From Spartobacteria bacterium (lineage in GTDB: Bacteria > Verrucomicrobiota > Verrucomicrobiia > Chthoniobacterales > Chthoniobacteraceae): a DNA stretch of 34,162 bases. The DNA is taken from assembly GCA_021324395.1 (NCBI GenBank), contig JAJPJG010000058.1, positions 1 to 34,162 of the forward strand. Reading direction: 5' to 3'. Shown here piece after piece: positions 14,749 through 23,062 of this stretch; position 1 is the first letter of the stretch; each line of letters opens with the position of its first letter. Position numbers and translations under genes: made by a program. The notes below the pieces were generated by a model, which was given only the letters and a program-made list of their open reading frames with translations, was not told the DNA's origin and made no database searches.

Positions 14749-15261
14749 ATGCGTTTTCGCCCCGTTCTGCTTTTGTCGATTTTTCTCGCGTTTAATTTTG
14801 TTGCGCACGCTGCTGACGAAAAACCCGGGCTGCTAAATCGCACGCTGCAAACGCTGCACCTCGCGCCGCGTGCGAAGAAGGATTCGGTGCACGTTCAAAA
14901 TTTGACGCTGAACATGGATGTCGCGCCGCAGCCGGTGAAGCTCCCGGAAACGCGGCAAATGAAAGTCACGCTGTCGCTGCTGAACCGCTCGAAAAAATTC
15001 GTGCATCTCGAATTTCCGACGACACAGCGGATCGACATCGTCGTCAGCGACAAAACCGGAAAGACCGTCACGCGCTGGTCGGAAGACCAGTCATTTGCAA
15101 ACGAGCCGGCCTACGTGACGATCAATCCCGGCGAGCGCATCGAATACAACGCGTCAGTCGCGACGCGCGATCTCGTCGCGGGCGAGCCTTACACAATCGA
15201 CGGATTTTTTCCGAACGTCACGGAGCTTCGGATTCAGAAGACGATTGTGCCGGAGAAGTAG
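14749..15261 (+). CDS. secreted BsuPI-like (intracellular proteinase inhibitor fold) protein
   Basis: 170 residues from the ATG at 14749, which begins a signal peptide (MRFRPVLLLSIFLAFNFVAH, cleavage near AHA-ADE). The extra upstream codons at 14611-14748 lie over the divergent neighbour and are rejected. The mature region contains a BsuPI-type immunoglobulin-like domain at about residues 70-155: VTLSLLNRSKKFVHLEFPT, IDIVVSDKTGKTVTRWSED and EPAYVTINPGERIEYNASV. BsuPI domains inhibit serine proteases in Bacillus, but many homologues are simply beta-sandwich envelope proteins. The 3' end overlaps the convergent unknown gene by 44 bases. Confidence 0.78.
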   Translation: MRFRPVLLLSIFLAFNFVAHAADEKPGLLNRTLQTLHLAPRAKKDSVHVQNLTLNMDVAPQPVKLPETRQMKVTLSLLNRSKKFVHLEFPTTQRIDIVVSDKTGKTVTRWSEDQSFANEPAYVTINPGERIEYNASVATRDLVAGEPYTIDGFFPNVTELRIQKTIVPEK

Positions 15262-16603
15262 GCGCGGCGGGCTTCAGCGCTTCATCGGCGGCTCTCGGTT
15301 CCAGCGGCAACGCAAGCCGGCCATCTTGAAATTCGATCACGCGTCCGGCGTCGATCAGCCAGTGCAGATCGGCCGCGAGCGCGGTTTTTAATTTCGGCAA
15401 GTCCGGATCGCTTTCCTTCGCGCCCAGAATTTCCTTGGTCAGATCGGCACGCGTGCATTTTGGATTCGCGCTGATTACACGCAAAATCTCAGCGATATTT
15501 GCCGAGAAATTTTTGTCGGTGAACGGCTCGGGCCGCACCGCGCTGACAAATTGCATCCGTTTGTGATGTTTAAAAACGTGCAAACCGAGATTCGTGAGCT
15601 GCTGGCGCAGGTGATACAGCATCTGGCCTGGAAAGCCGCGCTGGTTTTCCCATGCTTCCCGCACCGCTGAAGCGATGCGGCGATCGGGCAAATGCCGGCT
15701 CGTCTCGCCGGCGAGATCGAAGCTCGTGCCGGTGCGGATGAGCGAATCGAGATACGTTTTGCGAAAGTGCTGCTCCGCCTCGTTTGCATCTAGCGTGAGT
15801 TGCTCCGGCTCTTTCAGCGTTTTGTAAACCGTGACGCTGCGCGCCTCTTCCTTCCACGCATCGACGACGGCGGGATCGGTGACGACTTCGATTTCGCGTT
15901 GAAACTCGGGAAAAGGCATGCGTCGGCTGAAACGCTCCTCGTAAAGTTTGCGGAGCGCGGGCTGATAGCCGTGGTAATTCGTCGGGCCGAGTAAAGTGCC
16001 GGTGAGTTTGCAGCGCGCGACATTCGTGAAATTGCCCTTGAGCGGCTCGCGCTGCGTCGTTTCCACGGTGTAAAACTCCGCTGCCATCTCGTTAAACGCG
16101 CTTTTTTCCAGCGTCGCGCGGTCCATTGCGACGGGACCGTCGTCACCGAGACGAAAGAACACCGTTTTTTCATCAGCGGCGCTCACGCGCACGCGGTGCC
16201 GCTCCGGCTTTTCCAAAAACATGCGCGCCAAATCGAAAAGCGGATACGCGCGATTTGTCGATTTCACCTGCTTCGCGACGCTGTTGACAAAAATCATCTC
16301 CGGAAAAAATTCGATGCGAACCGGCGCCGGCTCGCGCGGCTGCTGCGGGCGCGGCGTTTCCTTTTGCGGAGGTTTGTGCGCACCGTGCGGCTTTTTAAAA
16401 TCGCGGCCATGCTCGCGTTTCGGCCCGCGTTTCTCGTCGTGCGATTTCGGTTTGCGATCACGCGGCGGACGCGGCCTTTCGCCGAAGTCGCGACGCGGAC
16501 GTTCCTCGCGCACCTCGTAGTCGGCATACGGGTTTTTCGCCGGGGCTTCCTTGAGCCAGTCCGGCATCATTTTTAAGTCTAAATCCGCGGGCAGTTTTTC
16601 CAT
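15218..16603 (-). CDS. conserved-type unknown protein with basic disordered N-terminus
   Basis: 461 residues from an ATG at 16601-16603 ([20 protein letters not shown]). Residues ~30-95 are low complexity and strongly charged ([20 protein letters not shown], then [19 protein letters not shown]), as in RNA-binding tails. From ~95 it is ordered: [51 protein letters not shown] and [21 protein letters not shown] possible winged-helix region ([20 protein letters not shown]) lies near the C-terminus, followed by an Ala/Ser/Pro tail. I cannot name a family. Basic disordered plus folded parts suggest nucleic acid or ribosome association. It diverges from acpP (153 bases between starts). Confidence 0.8.
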   Translation of the reverse strand: MEKLPADLDLKMMPDWLKEAPAKNPYADYEVREERPRRDFGERPRPPRDRKPKSHDEKRGPKREHGRDFKKPHGAHKPPQKETPRPQQPREPAPVRIEFFPEMIFVNSVAKQVKSTNRAYPLFDLARMFLEKPERHRVRVSAADEKTVFFRLGDDGPVAMDRATLEKSAFNEMAAEFYTVETTQREPLKGNFTNVARCKLTGTLLGPTNYHGYQPALRKLYEERFSRRMPFPEFQREIEVVTDPAVVDAWKEEARSVTVYKTLKEPEQLTLDANEAEQHFRKTYLDSLIRTGTSFDLAGETSRHLPDRRIASAVREAWENQRGFPGQMLYHLRQQLTNLGLHVFKHHKRMQFVSAVRPEPFTDKNFSANIAEILRVISANPKCTRADLTKEILGAKESDPDLPKLKTALAADLHWLIDAGRVIEFQDGRLALPLEPRAADEALKPAAPTSPAQSSSESEAP

Positions 16604-16756
16604 GGAGCGCTAATAAAATCCGAATCGCGCCAAATGTCCAACCGTGCGCTTTTTTCATCTGCGCAGCGTAGCGCGTCTGCGCGAAAAATTAGTTGTTGCC
16701 AAAGCATGCGCGGCTCAACTAAAGCGATAGTCCAACACCCAACCTGGAGAAATTTT

Positions 16757-17002
16757 ATGGCAGACAAATCCATTGAAGAAAAAGTCAAAGACATCATCGT
16801 CGAGCAACTCGGCGTCAATCCCGAGCAGGTCACACCGCAAGCTTCGTTCATCGAAGATCTCGGAGCTGACTCGCTCGATACCGTGGAACTTGTGATGGCG
16901 TTCGAGGAAGAATTTTCCGTCGAAGTGCCGGACGAAGACGCCGAGAAATTGCAGACCGTCGGCGACGTCGTGAAATACATCGAGGAAAAAACCGCGAAGT
17001 AA
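16757..17002 (+). CDS. acpP: acyl carrier protein
   Basis: 81 residues, the normal AcpP length. The phosphopantetheine site is [18 protein letters not shown] with Ser39. The protein is highly acidic ([20 protein letters not shown]). AcpP carries growing acyl chains in type II fatty acid synthesis in the cytoplasm. The ATG at 16757 has GGAGA at 16746-16750. Codons further upstream in frame are not protein-like. A possible promoter is TTGTTG at 16693-16698 with CAACTA 17 bases later, but the match is weak. The gene is monocistronic, closed by a strong terminator at 17021-17060, and lacks the usual fab neighbours. Confidence 0.97.
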   Translation: MADKSIEEKVKDIIVEQLGVNPEQVTPQASFIEDLGADSLDTVELVMAFEEEFSVEVPDEDAEKLQTVGDVVKYIEEKTAK

Positions 17003-17020
17003 ATTTCGCGCATCGATTTT

Positions 17021-17060
17021 AAAAAGCGCCGCGCAGCCTCGTGCTCGTGGCGCTTTTTAT
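17021..17060 (+). terminator. rho-independent terminator of acpP
   Basis: A perfect 10-bp stem AAAAAGCGCC (17021-17030) / GGCGCTTTTT (17049-17058) encloses an 18-base loop, and its right arm ends in a T-run. It starts 18 bases after the acpP stop. The symmetry (A-run on the left, T-run on the right) would let it work in either direction, but only the plus-strand gene ends here. Confidence 0.88.
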
Positions 17061-17093
17061 TTCGCCTCATTTCTGTGAAAGCCGCGCGCTTAC

Positions 17094-17891
17094 ATGACGA
17101 ACCGGATTGACCAAAAATTTGCCGGACTGCGAGCGCGCGGCCAAAAAGCGTTCATCGCTTACATTTCGGCGGGCGATCCGAATCTCGTCGCGACACGCGC
17201 GCTCACGCTCGCGCTGGAAAAAGCCGGCGTGGACATTCTTGAGCTAGGCGTGCCGTTTTCCGATCCGCTTGCGGACGGAATCGTCAACCAGCTCGCCGCG
17301 CAACGCGCGCTCGAAGCCGGCACCACGCCGCGCGGAGTGCTCGATTGCGTGCGCGAAATCCGGCGCGAATCGCAAATACCGATCGTGCTCTACACCTACA
17401 TGAATCCGCTCTACGCATTCGGCTTCGAGCAGTTTCATCGAGAGGCTGAAGCCGCGGGCGTCGATGGTTTGCTGATTCTCGATTTGCCGCCGGATGAAGA
17501 CAGCGCGGAGCTGGCGAATGTCGGCAACATCAAGCGCATCCGGCTCATCGCGCCCACGACTCCGCCAGAACGGATCGCGCAAATCACGGCGCGCGCCGAT
17601 GGGTTTATCTACTACGTTTCGCGGGAAGGCGTGACCGGCGAACAGGCGAGCGTCGCCACGTCGCTCGACGAGCGCATCGCGGAAATTCGCAAAACGACTT
17701 CGCTGCCGATCGTCGTCGGATTTGGCGTTTCGAATCCGGAACAAGCGCGTGAAGTTGCGCATGCCCCAGACGGTGTTGTTGTCGGCAGTGCGATTGTAAA
17801 ACGCATCGCGGAGCACGGGAAATCGCCTGATTTGGTAGAACGCGTCGCAGAATTCGTGTCGCCGCTCGCGCAAGCGGTAAAGCAAGCGTAG
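17094..17891 (+). CDS. trpA: tryptophan synthase alpha chain
   Basis: 265 residues, the usual TrpA length. The protein cleaves indole-3-glycerol phosphate to indole and glyceraldehyde 3-phosphate in the alpha2beta2 tryptophan synthase complex. Catalytic Glu50 and Asp61 lie in DILELGVPFSDPLADGIVNQ, equivalent to E. coli Glu49 and Asp60. YTYMNPLYAFGFEQF, GLLILDLPPDE, IYYVSREGVTG and the phosphate-binding GFGVSNPEQ and VVGSAIVKRI are all present. No other trp gene is in the window, so the pathway is dispersed or the rest lies elsewhere. It follows the acpP terminator by 34 bases and must have its own promoter there. It converges on the pectate lyase gene. Confidence 0.97.
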   Translation: MTNRIDQKFAGLRARGQKAFIAYISAGDPNLVATRALTLALEKAGVDILELGVPFSDPLADGIVNQLAAQRALEAGTTPRGVLDCVREIRRESQIPIVLYTYMNPLYAFGFEQFHREAEAAGVDGLLILDLPPDEDSAELANVGNIKRIRLIAPTTPPERIAQITARADGFIYYVSREGVTGEQASVATSLDERIAEIRKTTSLPIVVGFGVSNPEQAREVAHAPDGVVVGSAIVKRIAEHGKSPDLVERVAEFVSPLAQAVKQA

Positions 17892-17898
17892 CGCCTCA

Positions 17899-19167
17899 TC
17901 AGCGCGCGGGAATCAGCTCGTCATCGCGCAGCTTTCCCGTGCCGGAAAATTTTTCGACGAGTGCGGTGACCGCATCGGTGGGATCGAGTTGATAGTTGTA
18001 AGGCAGCGCGTTGGGATTCTCCCATTTCCACCCGGCAGGTGCATTGAACCGCAGCGCACTTCGCTCGATGCTGCTCTGGAAATTGTGCGCGAGCTCGAAA
18101 TCGCGATTTGGATCTTTTTGGGCGTGTGGAACATCTTTCGCGCCGCCTTCTTCCGACTCCTCGATTTCCACATCGGCCTTCGGTGTGCGCGGGTTTTCAT
18201 TGCGGCTGTTTACGATCGTAATTGTGCCGGCGCGATTTTTTTTCACGGTGTCGTTGGCGTGCGAGAACGTCGTCGCAACGGCTGCATCGCGATAAATGCA
18301 ATTTTCGACGAGTGTCACCGCGTTCATCACGGAGATCGTCGCGTTCTCCGCGCCGTCAACCATGTCGTTAAACACATGCACATTTCCAAATCGCACGCGT
18401 GGCGCACGATCATCAATGTCATGAAAATAATTGTTGTGCAGTGTCACATTCAGCTTGCCGGTGTCCGTCGACGCCGCGCCCGGTCCCGACGAATGGCCGA
18501 TGAGCATCACCTTTTTGTGCGGACCGTTGTGGTCACCGCCAAAGCGACACCATGAAACCGTAACCAAATCCGAGCCATGCGTAATATCGACCGCGCCATC
18601 GTAAGCTCTGCCAAAATCGCAATGATCGATCCAAATGTGATGACTGCGCTCCTTTCCGGCATTCGTGATGCGGATGTAGTCCCATCCGAATCGGTCGTAT
18701 TTTCCAGTCGGGTCAAATTCCCAAAGCTCGCGGAATTTCAAATTGCGGAGGATCACATTTTGCGAGCCGTGGATTTCCAATGTTCCGTGCCGCAGCGTCG
18801 CTCCGTCGCCACGGGAAAAAATCGTGGTGTTCGGCCGCACGTGGACGATGCCGACTGATTTCAGCTCATTTCCTGCACGCTCATTTGCAAGTTCGCCAAG
18901 ATCGAGATCGTTCACAATTTCGATCACGCGCGGTGTCGTGTTGCGCGCTGCTTTGCTTTTGATGTCCGTGCGCTCCGCTGCCGCGAAAAACTCCTCCGGC
19001 GTTCGCACGCGCATCACGGGTGCATCGCCGCCGCCCCCCGTGGTCGTCGCAATTCCGTAAGCGCTGATCGTCGCGAAACCCTGCAGTTTAAAAAGAGGCG
19101 AATCCTCTGCATTTGCCAAACTCAAACCGGCAAAAAGCGCCAATGCTAAAACGCCGCTGCGAATCAT
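17899..19167 (-). CDS. secreted pectate lyase, polysaccharide lyase family 1
   Basis: 422 residues with signal peptide MIRSGVLALALFAGLSLANA. The right-handed beta-helix signature of PL1 is clear: GFATISAYGIATTTGGGGDA at the N-terminus, then VRPNTTIFSRGDGATLRHG, HHIWIDHCDFGRAYDGAVDI and THGSDLVTVSWCRF (the vWiDH region and calcium-site Asp residues), and APRVRFGNVHVFNDMVDG containing the catalytic Arg. It should cleave polygalacturonate by calcium-dependent beta-elimination outside the cytoplasm. A Glu/Lys-rich insertion (EIEESEEGGAKDVPHAQKD) near residue 340 looks like a surface loop. It starts 4 bases after the stop of a secreted possible NlpC/P60-like gene, so the two are an operon. Confidence 0.92.
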   Translation of the reverse strand: MIRSGVLALALFAGLSLANAEDSPLFKLQGFATISAYGIATTTGGGGDAPVMRVRTPEEFFAAAERTDIKSKAARNTTPRVIEIVNDLDLGELANERAGNELKSVGIVHVRPNTTIFSRGDGATLRHGTLEIHGSQNVILRNLKFRELWEFDPTGKYDRFGWDYIRITNAGKERSHHIWIDHCDFGRAYDGAVDITHGSDLVTVSWCRFGGDHNGPHKKVMLIGHSSGPGAASTDTGKLNVTLHNNYFHDIDDRAPRVRFGNVHVFNDMVDGAENATISVMNAVTLVENCIYRDAAVATTFSHANDTVKKNRAGTITIVNSRNENPRTPKADVEIEESEEGGAKDVPHAQKDPNRDFELAHNFQSSIERSALRFNAPAGWKWENPNALPYNYQLDPTDAVTALVEKFSGTGKLRDDELIPAR

Positions 19168-19171
19168 CGTG

Positions 19172-19930
19172 CTACATTCCGCACTTCGTTTTTACCTCTG
19201 CGAAGCTGGAAATTTTTGTCTGCAAGCTCGCGAGGTAAGCATCGCTTTCCGGCAGCGTTTTGATGCGGGAGAGATTCGCCGGATTTTCAAGACGCGAAAA
19301 AACGACCTGCGCGATTTTATTGCGCGGCACTAATTTTTCGCCGTAACCGGCGGGCACGTTGCTCGACCAAAAACGGACGTATTCGCCATCGGCGCGCATT
19401 TCCGTGCCAAGGAAAATCACCGAGTGCCCGTGCTCGTTTTTCCCAACCGAGGGCGTCCAAAAAATCTTCATGAAATCGCCGGGACGCGCCTGCGCGAAAT
19501 CTGAAAAATTCGGCCCGAGTTTCAGTTCGTAAAACAATCGCGCGGTGCCTGGGCCATTCGCGTTCCAGCGGCCCCAAGTCCCCTCGCCATCGCGCTGCCC
19601 GTCGCGAATCATCAGCGCGGTCAGCGTGTCATAATCGAGCGTCAGCGCTCCTTCGCGGCGGAGTTGCTCGACGACTTTTAAAAACACGAGATACGTCGCG
19701 CCGGAGCAATAGCTCGGCGAAGCGGCGTTTGGCAGCACGAAAAATTTCCCCTGCTCAAAATGCGTCGCCGATTGCAGCGCGATTGTAGCCACACGCGTCG
19801 CTGCATAGCGGCCCCCGGACGGCATTGCGCTGATTTGCTCGAGCACGAGCGCATTCAAATCGCGCGGGCTTTGCGCAAAACCCGTGCTGCAAAATGCGCC
19901 GGCGATGAGCAATGCGCGGAGGAACTTCAT
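19172..19930 (-). CDS. secreted protein, possible NlpC/P60-like cysteine hydrolase
   Basis: 252 residues with signal peptide MKFLRALLIAGAFCSTGFAQ. The pattern SPSYCSGATYLVFLKVVEQL (Cys75 at the start of a helix), followed by ARPGDFMKIFW and then GKNEHGHSVIFLGTEMRADG (His167/His169) and YVRFWSSN, is the Cys...His order of papain-like NlpC/P60 and CHAP amidases. A peptidoglycan or amide hydrolase role is therefore possible, although overall similarity to a named family is not obvious to me. It precedes the pectate lyase by 4 bases. A role in preparing the envelope or the substrate for that lyase is only a guess. Confidence 0.7.
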   Translation of the reverse strand: MKFLRALLIAGAFCSTGFAQSPRDLNALVLEQISAMPSGGRYAATRVATIALQSATHFEQGKFFVLPNAASPSYCSGATYLVFLKVVEQLRREGALTLDYDTLTALMIRDGQRDGEGTWGRWNANGPGTARLFYELKLGPNFSDFAQARPGDFMKIFWTPSVGKNEHGHSVIFLGTEMRADGEYVRFWSSNVPAGYGEKLVPRNKIAQVVFSRLENPANLSRIKTLPESDAYLASLQTKISSFAEVKTKCGM

Positions 19931-20001
19931 GCATCCGCATTGTCGCGGAAAATCTTAGCCGCGCAACTGACAAGACCGCGGACGTGTGTTAGATGAGGTC
20001 G

Positions 20002-20805
20002 ATGCTGAAATTCACCAAAATGAATGGCGCCGGAAACGATTTCGTCATGCTCGATAATCGCGACGGCTCGCTGCAGCTCGATGCAAAAACGATCGCACAT
20101 TTGTGCGACCGGTATCGCGGCGTGGGCGCGGATGGTGTGCTCGTCGTTGAGCCGGCGTCGAACGGCGCTGATTTTCGCATGCGCTACTACAATGCCGATG
20201 GCGGCGAAGCCGAGATGTGCGGCAACGGCGCGCGCTGTTTTGCGCGATTCGCGAATCGCCTTTCCGGCAAACAGGACAAGGTGAGTTTCGAAACGTTGGC
20301 CGGCGTGATTACCGCGACTTGCAGCGGCGAGTTGATTTGTCTCGCGATGAGCCAGCCGAAAGATTTGCAGCTCAATCAAAAGCTCGATTTGAAACTCGAA
20401 TCGCTCGTTGTCCATTCGGTGAACACCGGCGTTCCGCACGCGGTGACGCTCGTTGAGGACATCGAAAACGTCGCAGTCGAGCGGCTCGGCGCGGCGATTC
20501 GTTATCACGAGCATTTCGCGCCGCGCGGAACGAACGTGAATTTCGCGAAACAGATCGACGCGCAAAATATCGCGATTCGCACTTACGAGCGCGGAGTCGA
20601 AGACGAGACGCTTGCGTGCGGAACCGGCGTCGTCGCGAGCGCGCTGATTTTTCACGAACTGACCGGCGCGACCGCGCCGATCGGCGTTCACGTCCGCGGT
20701 GGCGACCGGCTGGAGGTTTCATTCGAAAAAACCGCCGGCGGTTACAAAAACGTGACGCTCACCGGACCGGCTGATTTCGTTTTCGACGGCCAAATCGAGC
20801 TGTAA
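20002..20805 (+). CDS. dapF: diaminopimelate epimerase
   Basis: 267 residues from the ATG at 20002. An in-frame ATG at 19993 is possible, but the bases ATGAGG there look like the ribosome site (GAGG). The two catalytic cysteines are Cys73 in GEAEMCGNGARCFARFAN and Cys206 in DETLACGTGVVASAL. MNGAGNDFVMLDNRDG is the family N-terminus. DapF interconverts LL- and meso-diaminopimelate for peptidoglycan and lysine, in the cytoplasm. It heads a plus-strand block with dapA 42 bases downstream and dapB overlapping dapA. It diverges from the secreted possible NlpC/P60-like gene. Confidence 0.96.
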   Translation: MLKFTKMNGAGNDFVMLDNRDGSLQLDAKTIAHLCDRYRGVGADGVLVVEPASNGADFRMRYYNADGGEAEMCGNGARCFARFANRLSGKQDKVSFETLAGVITATCSGELICLAMSQPKDLQLNQKLDLKLESLVVHSVNTGVPHAVTLVEDIENVAVERLGAAIRYHEHFAPRGTNVNFAKQIDAQNIAIRTYERGVEDETLACGTGVVASALIFHELTGATAPIGVHVRGGDRLEVSFEKTAGGYKNVTLTGPADFVFDGQIEL

Positions 20806-20847
20806 AAACTCGACACTCGAACCTCAGCCCTCGACACTTTCCGCCCC

Positions 20848-21726
20848 ATGTTTCGCGGCACTTTCACAGCATTGGTCACTCCGTTTCGCGACGGCACGAT
20901 CGACGAAAACGCATACGAGCAGCTCATCGAATGGCAAATCGAGAGCGAAGTCGCCGGCATTGTGCCCGTCGGCACGACCGGCGAATCGCCGACGCTCGAT
21001 CACGCCGAGCACAATCGCGTAATCGAACTCGCCGTTCGCTCTGCGCGCGGCCGCTGCAAAGTGATCGCAGGCACCGGCTCGAACTCGACCGCCGAGGCGA
21101 TCGCGCTCACGCAGGAAGCGGAAAAAGTCGGCGCGGATGCCGCATTGCTCGTTGCGCCGTATTACAATAAGCCTTCACAGGAAGGGCTGTTTCGCCATTT
21201 CAAAGCAATCGCGGATTCAACAGGATTGCCGTTGGTTCTTTATAGCATCCCTGGGCGCTGCGGCATCGAGATCGGCGTCGAAACCGTGCGGCGTCTTGCC
21301 GAAAAATGCCCGAATATCGTCGCAATCAAGGAATCCGGCGGAAGCGTCGAGCGTGTGAACGCGCTGCGAGCCGTGTTGCCGGGCGAGTTCGATATTTTAT
21401 CCGGCGATGATTTCATCACGCTGGCTTTCATGGCTGCGGGAGGGCGTGGCGTGGTCAGCGTCGCGTCCAACATTATGCCGCGCGAAGTTGTGCAAATGGT
21501 GCGCGCGTTTACGAATGGCGAGATCGAAACTGCGCAAAAATTGCATGCGAAACTTTATCCACTTTTTCGCGATTTATTCATCGAGCCAAATCCGGTGCCA
21601 ATCAAAACCGCACTCGGCTGGGCAGGCCGAATTTCGCCCGAAGTGCGGCTGCCGCTCTGCGAAATGAGCGAGGCCAATCAGCAAAAACTGCTCGCGACTT
21701 TGCGCAACTTGAACCTGGTGAAATGA
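20848..21726 (+). CDS. dapA: 4-hydroxy-tetrahydrodipicolinate synthase
   Basis: 292 residues, full length. The Schiff-base lysine is Lys161 in NIVAIKESGGS, and the catalytic Tyr132 lies in LVLYSIPGRCG. GIVPVGTTGESPTL carries the Thr pair of the proton relay. The enzyme condenses pyruvate with aspartate semialdehyde in the first committed step of lysine/DAP synthesis. The stop overlaps the dapB start (ATGA at 21723-21726), so translation is coupled. The order dapF-dapA-dapB suggests that most of the DAP pathway is co-regulated. The aminotransferase step (DapL or DapC) is not in this block. Confidence 0.97.
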   Translation: MFRGTFTALVTPFRDGTIDENAYEQLIEWQIESEVAGIVPVGTTGESPTLDHAEHNRVIELAVRSARGRCKVIAGTGSNSTAEAIALTQEAEKVGADAALLVAPYYNKPSQEGLFRHFKAIADSTGLPLVLYSIPGRCGIEIGVETVRRLAEKCPNIVAIKESGGSVERVNALRAVLPGEFDILSGDDFITLAFMAAGGRGVVSVASNIMPREVVQMVRAFTNGEIETAQKLHAKLYPLFRDLFIEPNPVPIKTALGWAGRISPEVRLPLCEMSEANQQKLLATLRNLNLVK

Positions 21727-22463
21727 GTCCGCTGCGCCTTTTGATGAACGGCTCACGCGGCCGTATGGGCCAGACAATTCTCGCGTGCGCGAAAGTCGAC
21801 CCCGAAGTTTCTATCGCCGCCGAAATTGACTCGGGCGACGATTTTCAAAGCGCGGTTCCGAATTGCGATTGCGTGATCGATTTTACGCATCACGCCGTTG
21901 TTGAAAATGTGTTAACTACTTGCGTTGCACACAAAAAAATTCTCGTGATCGGGACGACCGGCCACACTGACGCCCAAGTCGAGAAAATCAAAGGTGCAGC
22001 GAAATCGATCCCGATCGTGTTCGCGCCAAACTTTTCCGTCGGCGTGAACACGCTTTTCTGGCTAACGCGCAAAGCCGCGGAAATCCTCGGTCCTGAGTTC
22101 GATCTCGAAGTTGTCGAGATGCATCATCGTTTAAAAAAAGATGCGCCTAGCGGCACGGCGAAACGCCTCGCCGAGATTTTGGCCGAAGTCCGCTCGCTGC
22201 AATACAACAGCGATGTGCGACATGGCCGGCATGGCATTGTCGGCGAACGCACGAGCGCGGAGATCGGCATGCACGCAATTCGAGGCGGCGATGTCGTCGG
22301 TGATCACACGGTGATTTTTGCCGCGCAAGGCGAGCGCGTGGAATTGACGCACACAGCGTCGAGTCGTGAGACATTCGCGCGCGGGGCTATTCGCGCTGCA
22401 AAATGGGCGCGCACGCAATCGCCCGGTCTTTACGACATGCAGGATGTGCTCGGCCTGAAATAA
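21723..22463 (+). CDS. dapB: 4-hydroxy-tetrahydrodipicolinate reductase
   Basis: 246 residues. An N-terminal dinucleotide-binding motif (RLLMNGSRGRMGQTILACAK) and DCVIDFTHHAVVENVL, then VIGTTGHTDAQ, belong to the NAD(P)-binding half. The catalytic motif EMHHRLKKDAPSGTAKRLAE and GERTSAEIGMHAIRGGDVVG complete the family pattern. The enzyme reduces the DapA product with NAD(P)H. The ATG overlaps the dapA stop. The region after the stop carries AATG/CATT inverted repeats before folK, perhaps ending the dap transcript. Confidence 0.96.
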   Translation: MSPLRLLMNGSRGRMGQTILACAKVDPEVSIAAEIDSGDDFQSAVPNCDCVIDFTHHAVVENVLTTCVAHKKILVIGTTGHTDAQVEKIKGAAKSIPIVFAPNFSVGVNTLFWLTRKAAEILGPEFDLEVVEMHHRLKKDAPSGTAKRLAEILAEVRSLQYNSDVRHGRHGIVGERTSAEIGMHAIRGGDVVGDHTVIFAAQGERVELTHTASSRETFARGAIRAAKWARTQSPGLYDMQDVLGLK

Positions 22464-22550
22464 TGATGAATGCAGAATGTAAAATGCAGAAGGTTCTCGG
22501 CGGAGCCGCAAACTTTTCATTCATCATTCATCATTCGTCACTCTGCATTT
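22462..22550. repeat. AATG/CATT inverted-repeat mosaic between dapB and folK
   Basis: AATGATGAATG (22462-22472) has perfect 11-bp inverted copies CATTCATCATT at 22518-22528 and 22525-22535. AAATGCAGA (22482-22490) pairs with TCTGCATTT (22542-22550). In the centre CGGC-GGA-GCCG (22499-22509) forms a small hairpin. The arms interleave, so the whole cannot fold as one simple stem. It looks like a short dispersed intergenic repeat and could act as a weak terminator. Confidence 0.6.
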
Positions 22551-22555
22551 GATTT

Positions 22556-23053
22556 GTGCGCACGGGAATTGCGTTCGGTTCCAACGTCGGCGACCGGTTG
22601 CAAAATTTGCGCGAAGCACGCGCACGACTGCTCGCACTGCCCATCGCGCACGAGCCGGTGCTGACTTCGCGCATATACGAAACTGAACCTGCCGGGTGCG
22701 AGCCGGGCACGGCATCATATTTAAACGTGGTGATCGAAATCGAGTTCGACGGTCATCCTGTAACGCTGCTCGATGCGCTGCAAAAAATCGAAAAAGAGTT
22801 AGGACGACCTTCAAAACGACCGCGCAACGCTCCGCGCACAATCGATCTCGATGTGTTATATGTTGGAAACCTCGTGCTCGCGAACGACGAGATTGTCATT
22901 CCGCATCCGCGGCTTCATTTGCGTCGCTTCGTGCTTGCGCCGCTTACGGACATCCGGCCCGCACTGATGCTACCGGGCCAGCACGAAACGGCCGCGCAAT
23001 TACTCGCGAAACTGCCGCCGTCGGACGCTGCAATTTTTCCGGAAACGCTTTAG
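22556..23053 (+). CDS. folK: 2-amino-4-hydroxy-6-hydroxymethyldihydropteridine pyrophosphokinase
   Basis: 165 residues from a GTG at 22556 (MRTGIAFGSNVGDRLQNLRE). The HPPK motifs are all present: GSNVGDRLQNL at the N-terminus, ETEPAGCEPGTASYLNVVIE, and the metal/ATP signature RPRNAPRTIDLDVLYVGN, followed by IPHPRLHLRRFVLAPL. The enzyme transfers pyrophosphate from ATP to 6-hydroxymethyl-7,8-dihydropterin in folate synthesis. panB starts 9 bases downstream, and a folK-panB link is common in bacteria. No ATG fits the conserved N-terminus, which decides the GTG start. Confidence 0.94.
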   Translation: MRTGIAFGSNVGDRLQNLREARARLLALPIAHEPVLTSRIYETEPAGCEPGTASYLNVVIEIEFDGHPVTLLDALQKIEKELGRPSKRPRNAPRTIDLDVLYVGNLVLANDEIVIPHPRLHLRRFVLAPLTDIRPALMLPGQHETAAQLLAKLPPSDAAIFPETL

Positions 23054-23062
23054 CTTACGTCC

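Noticed and set aside
19927..20691. 254-codon open frame on the minus strand
   Set aside because: It is antisense to dapF, with no signature of its own.
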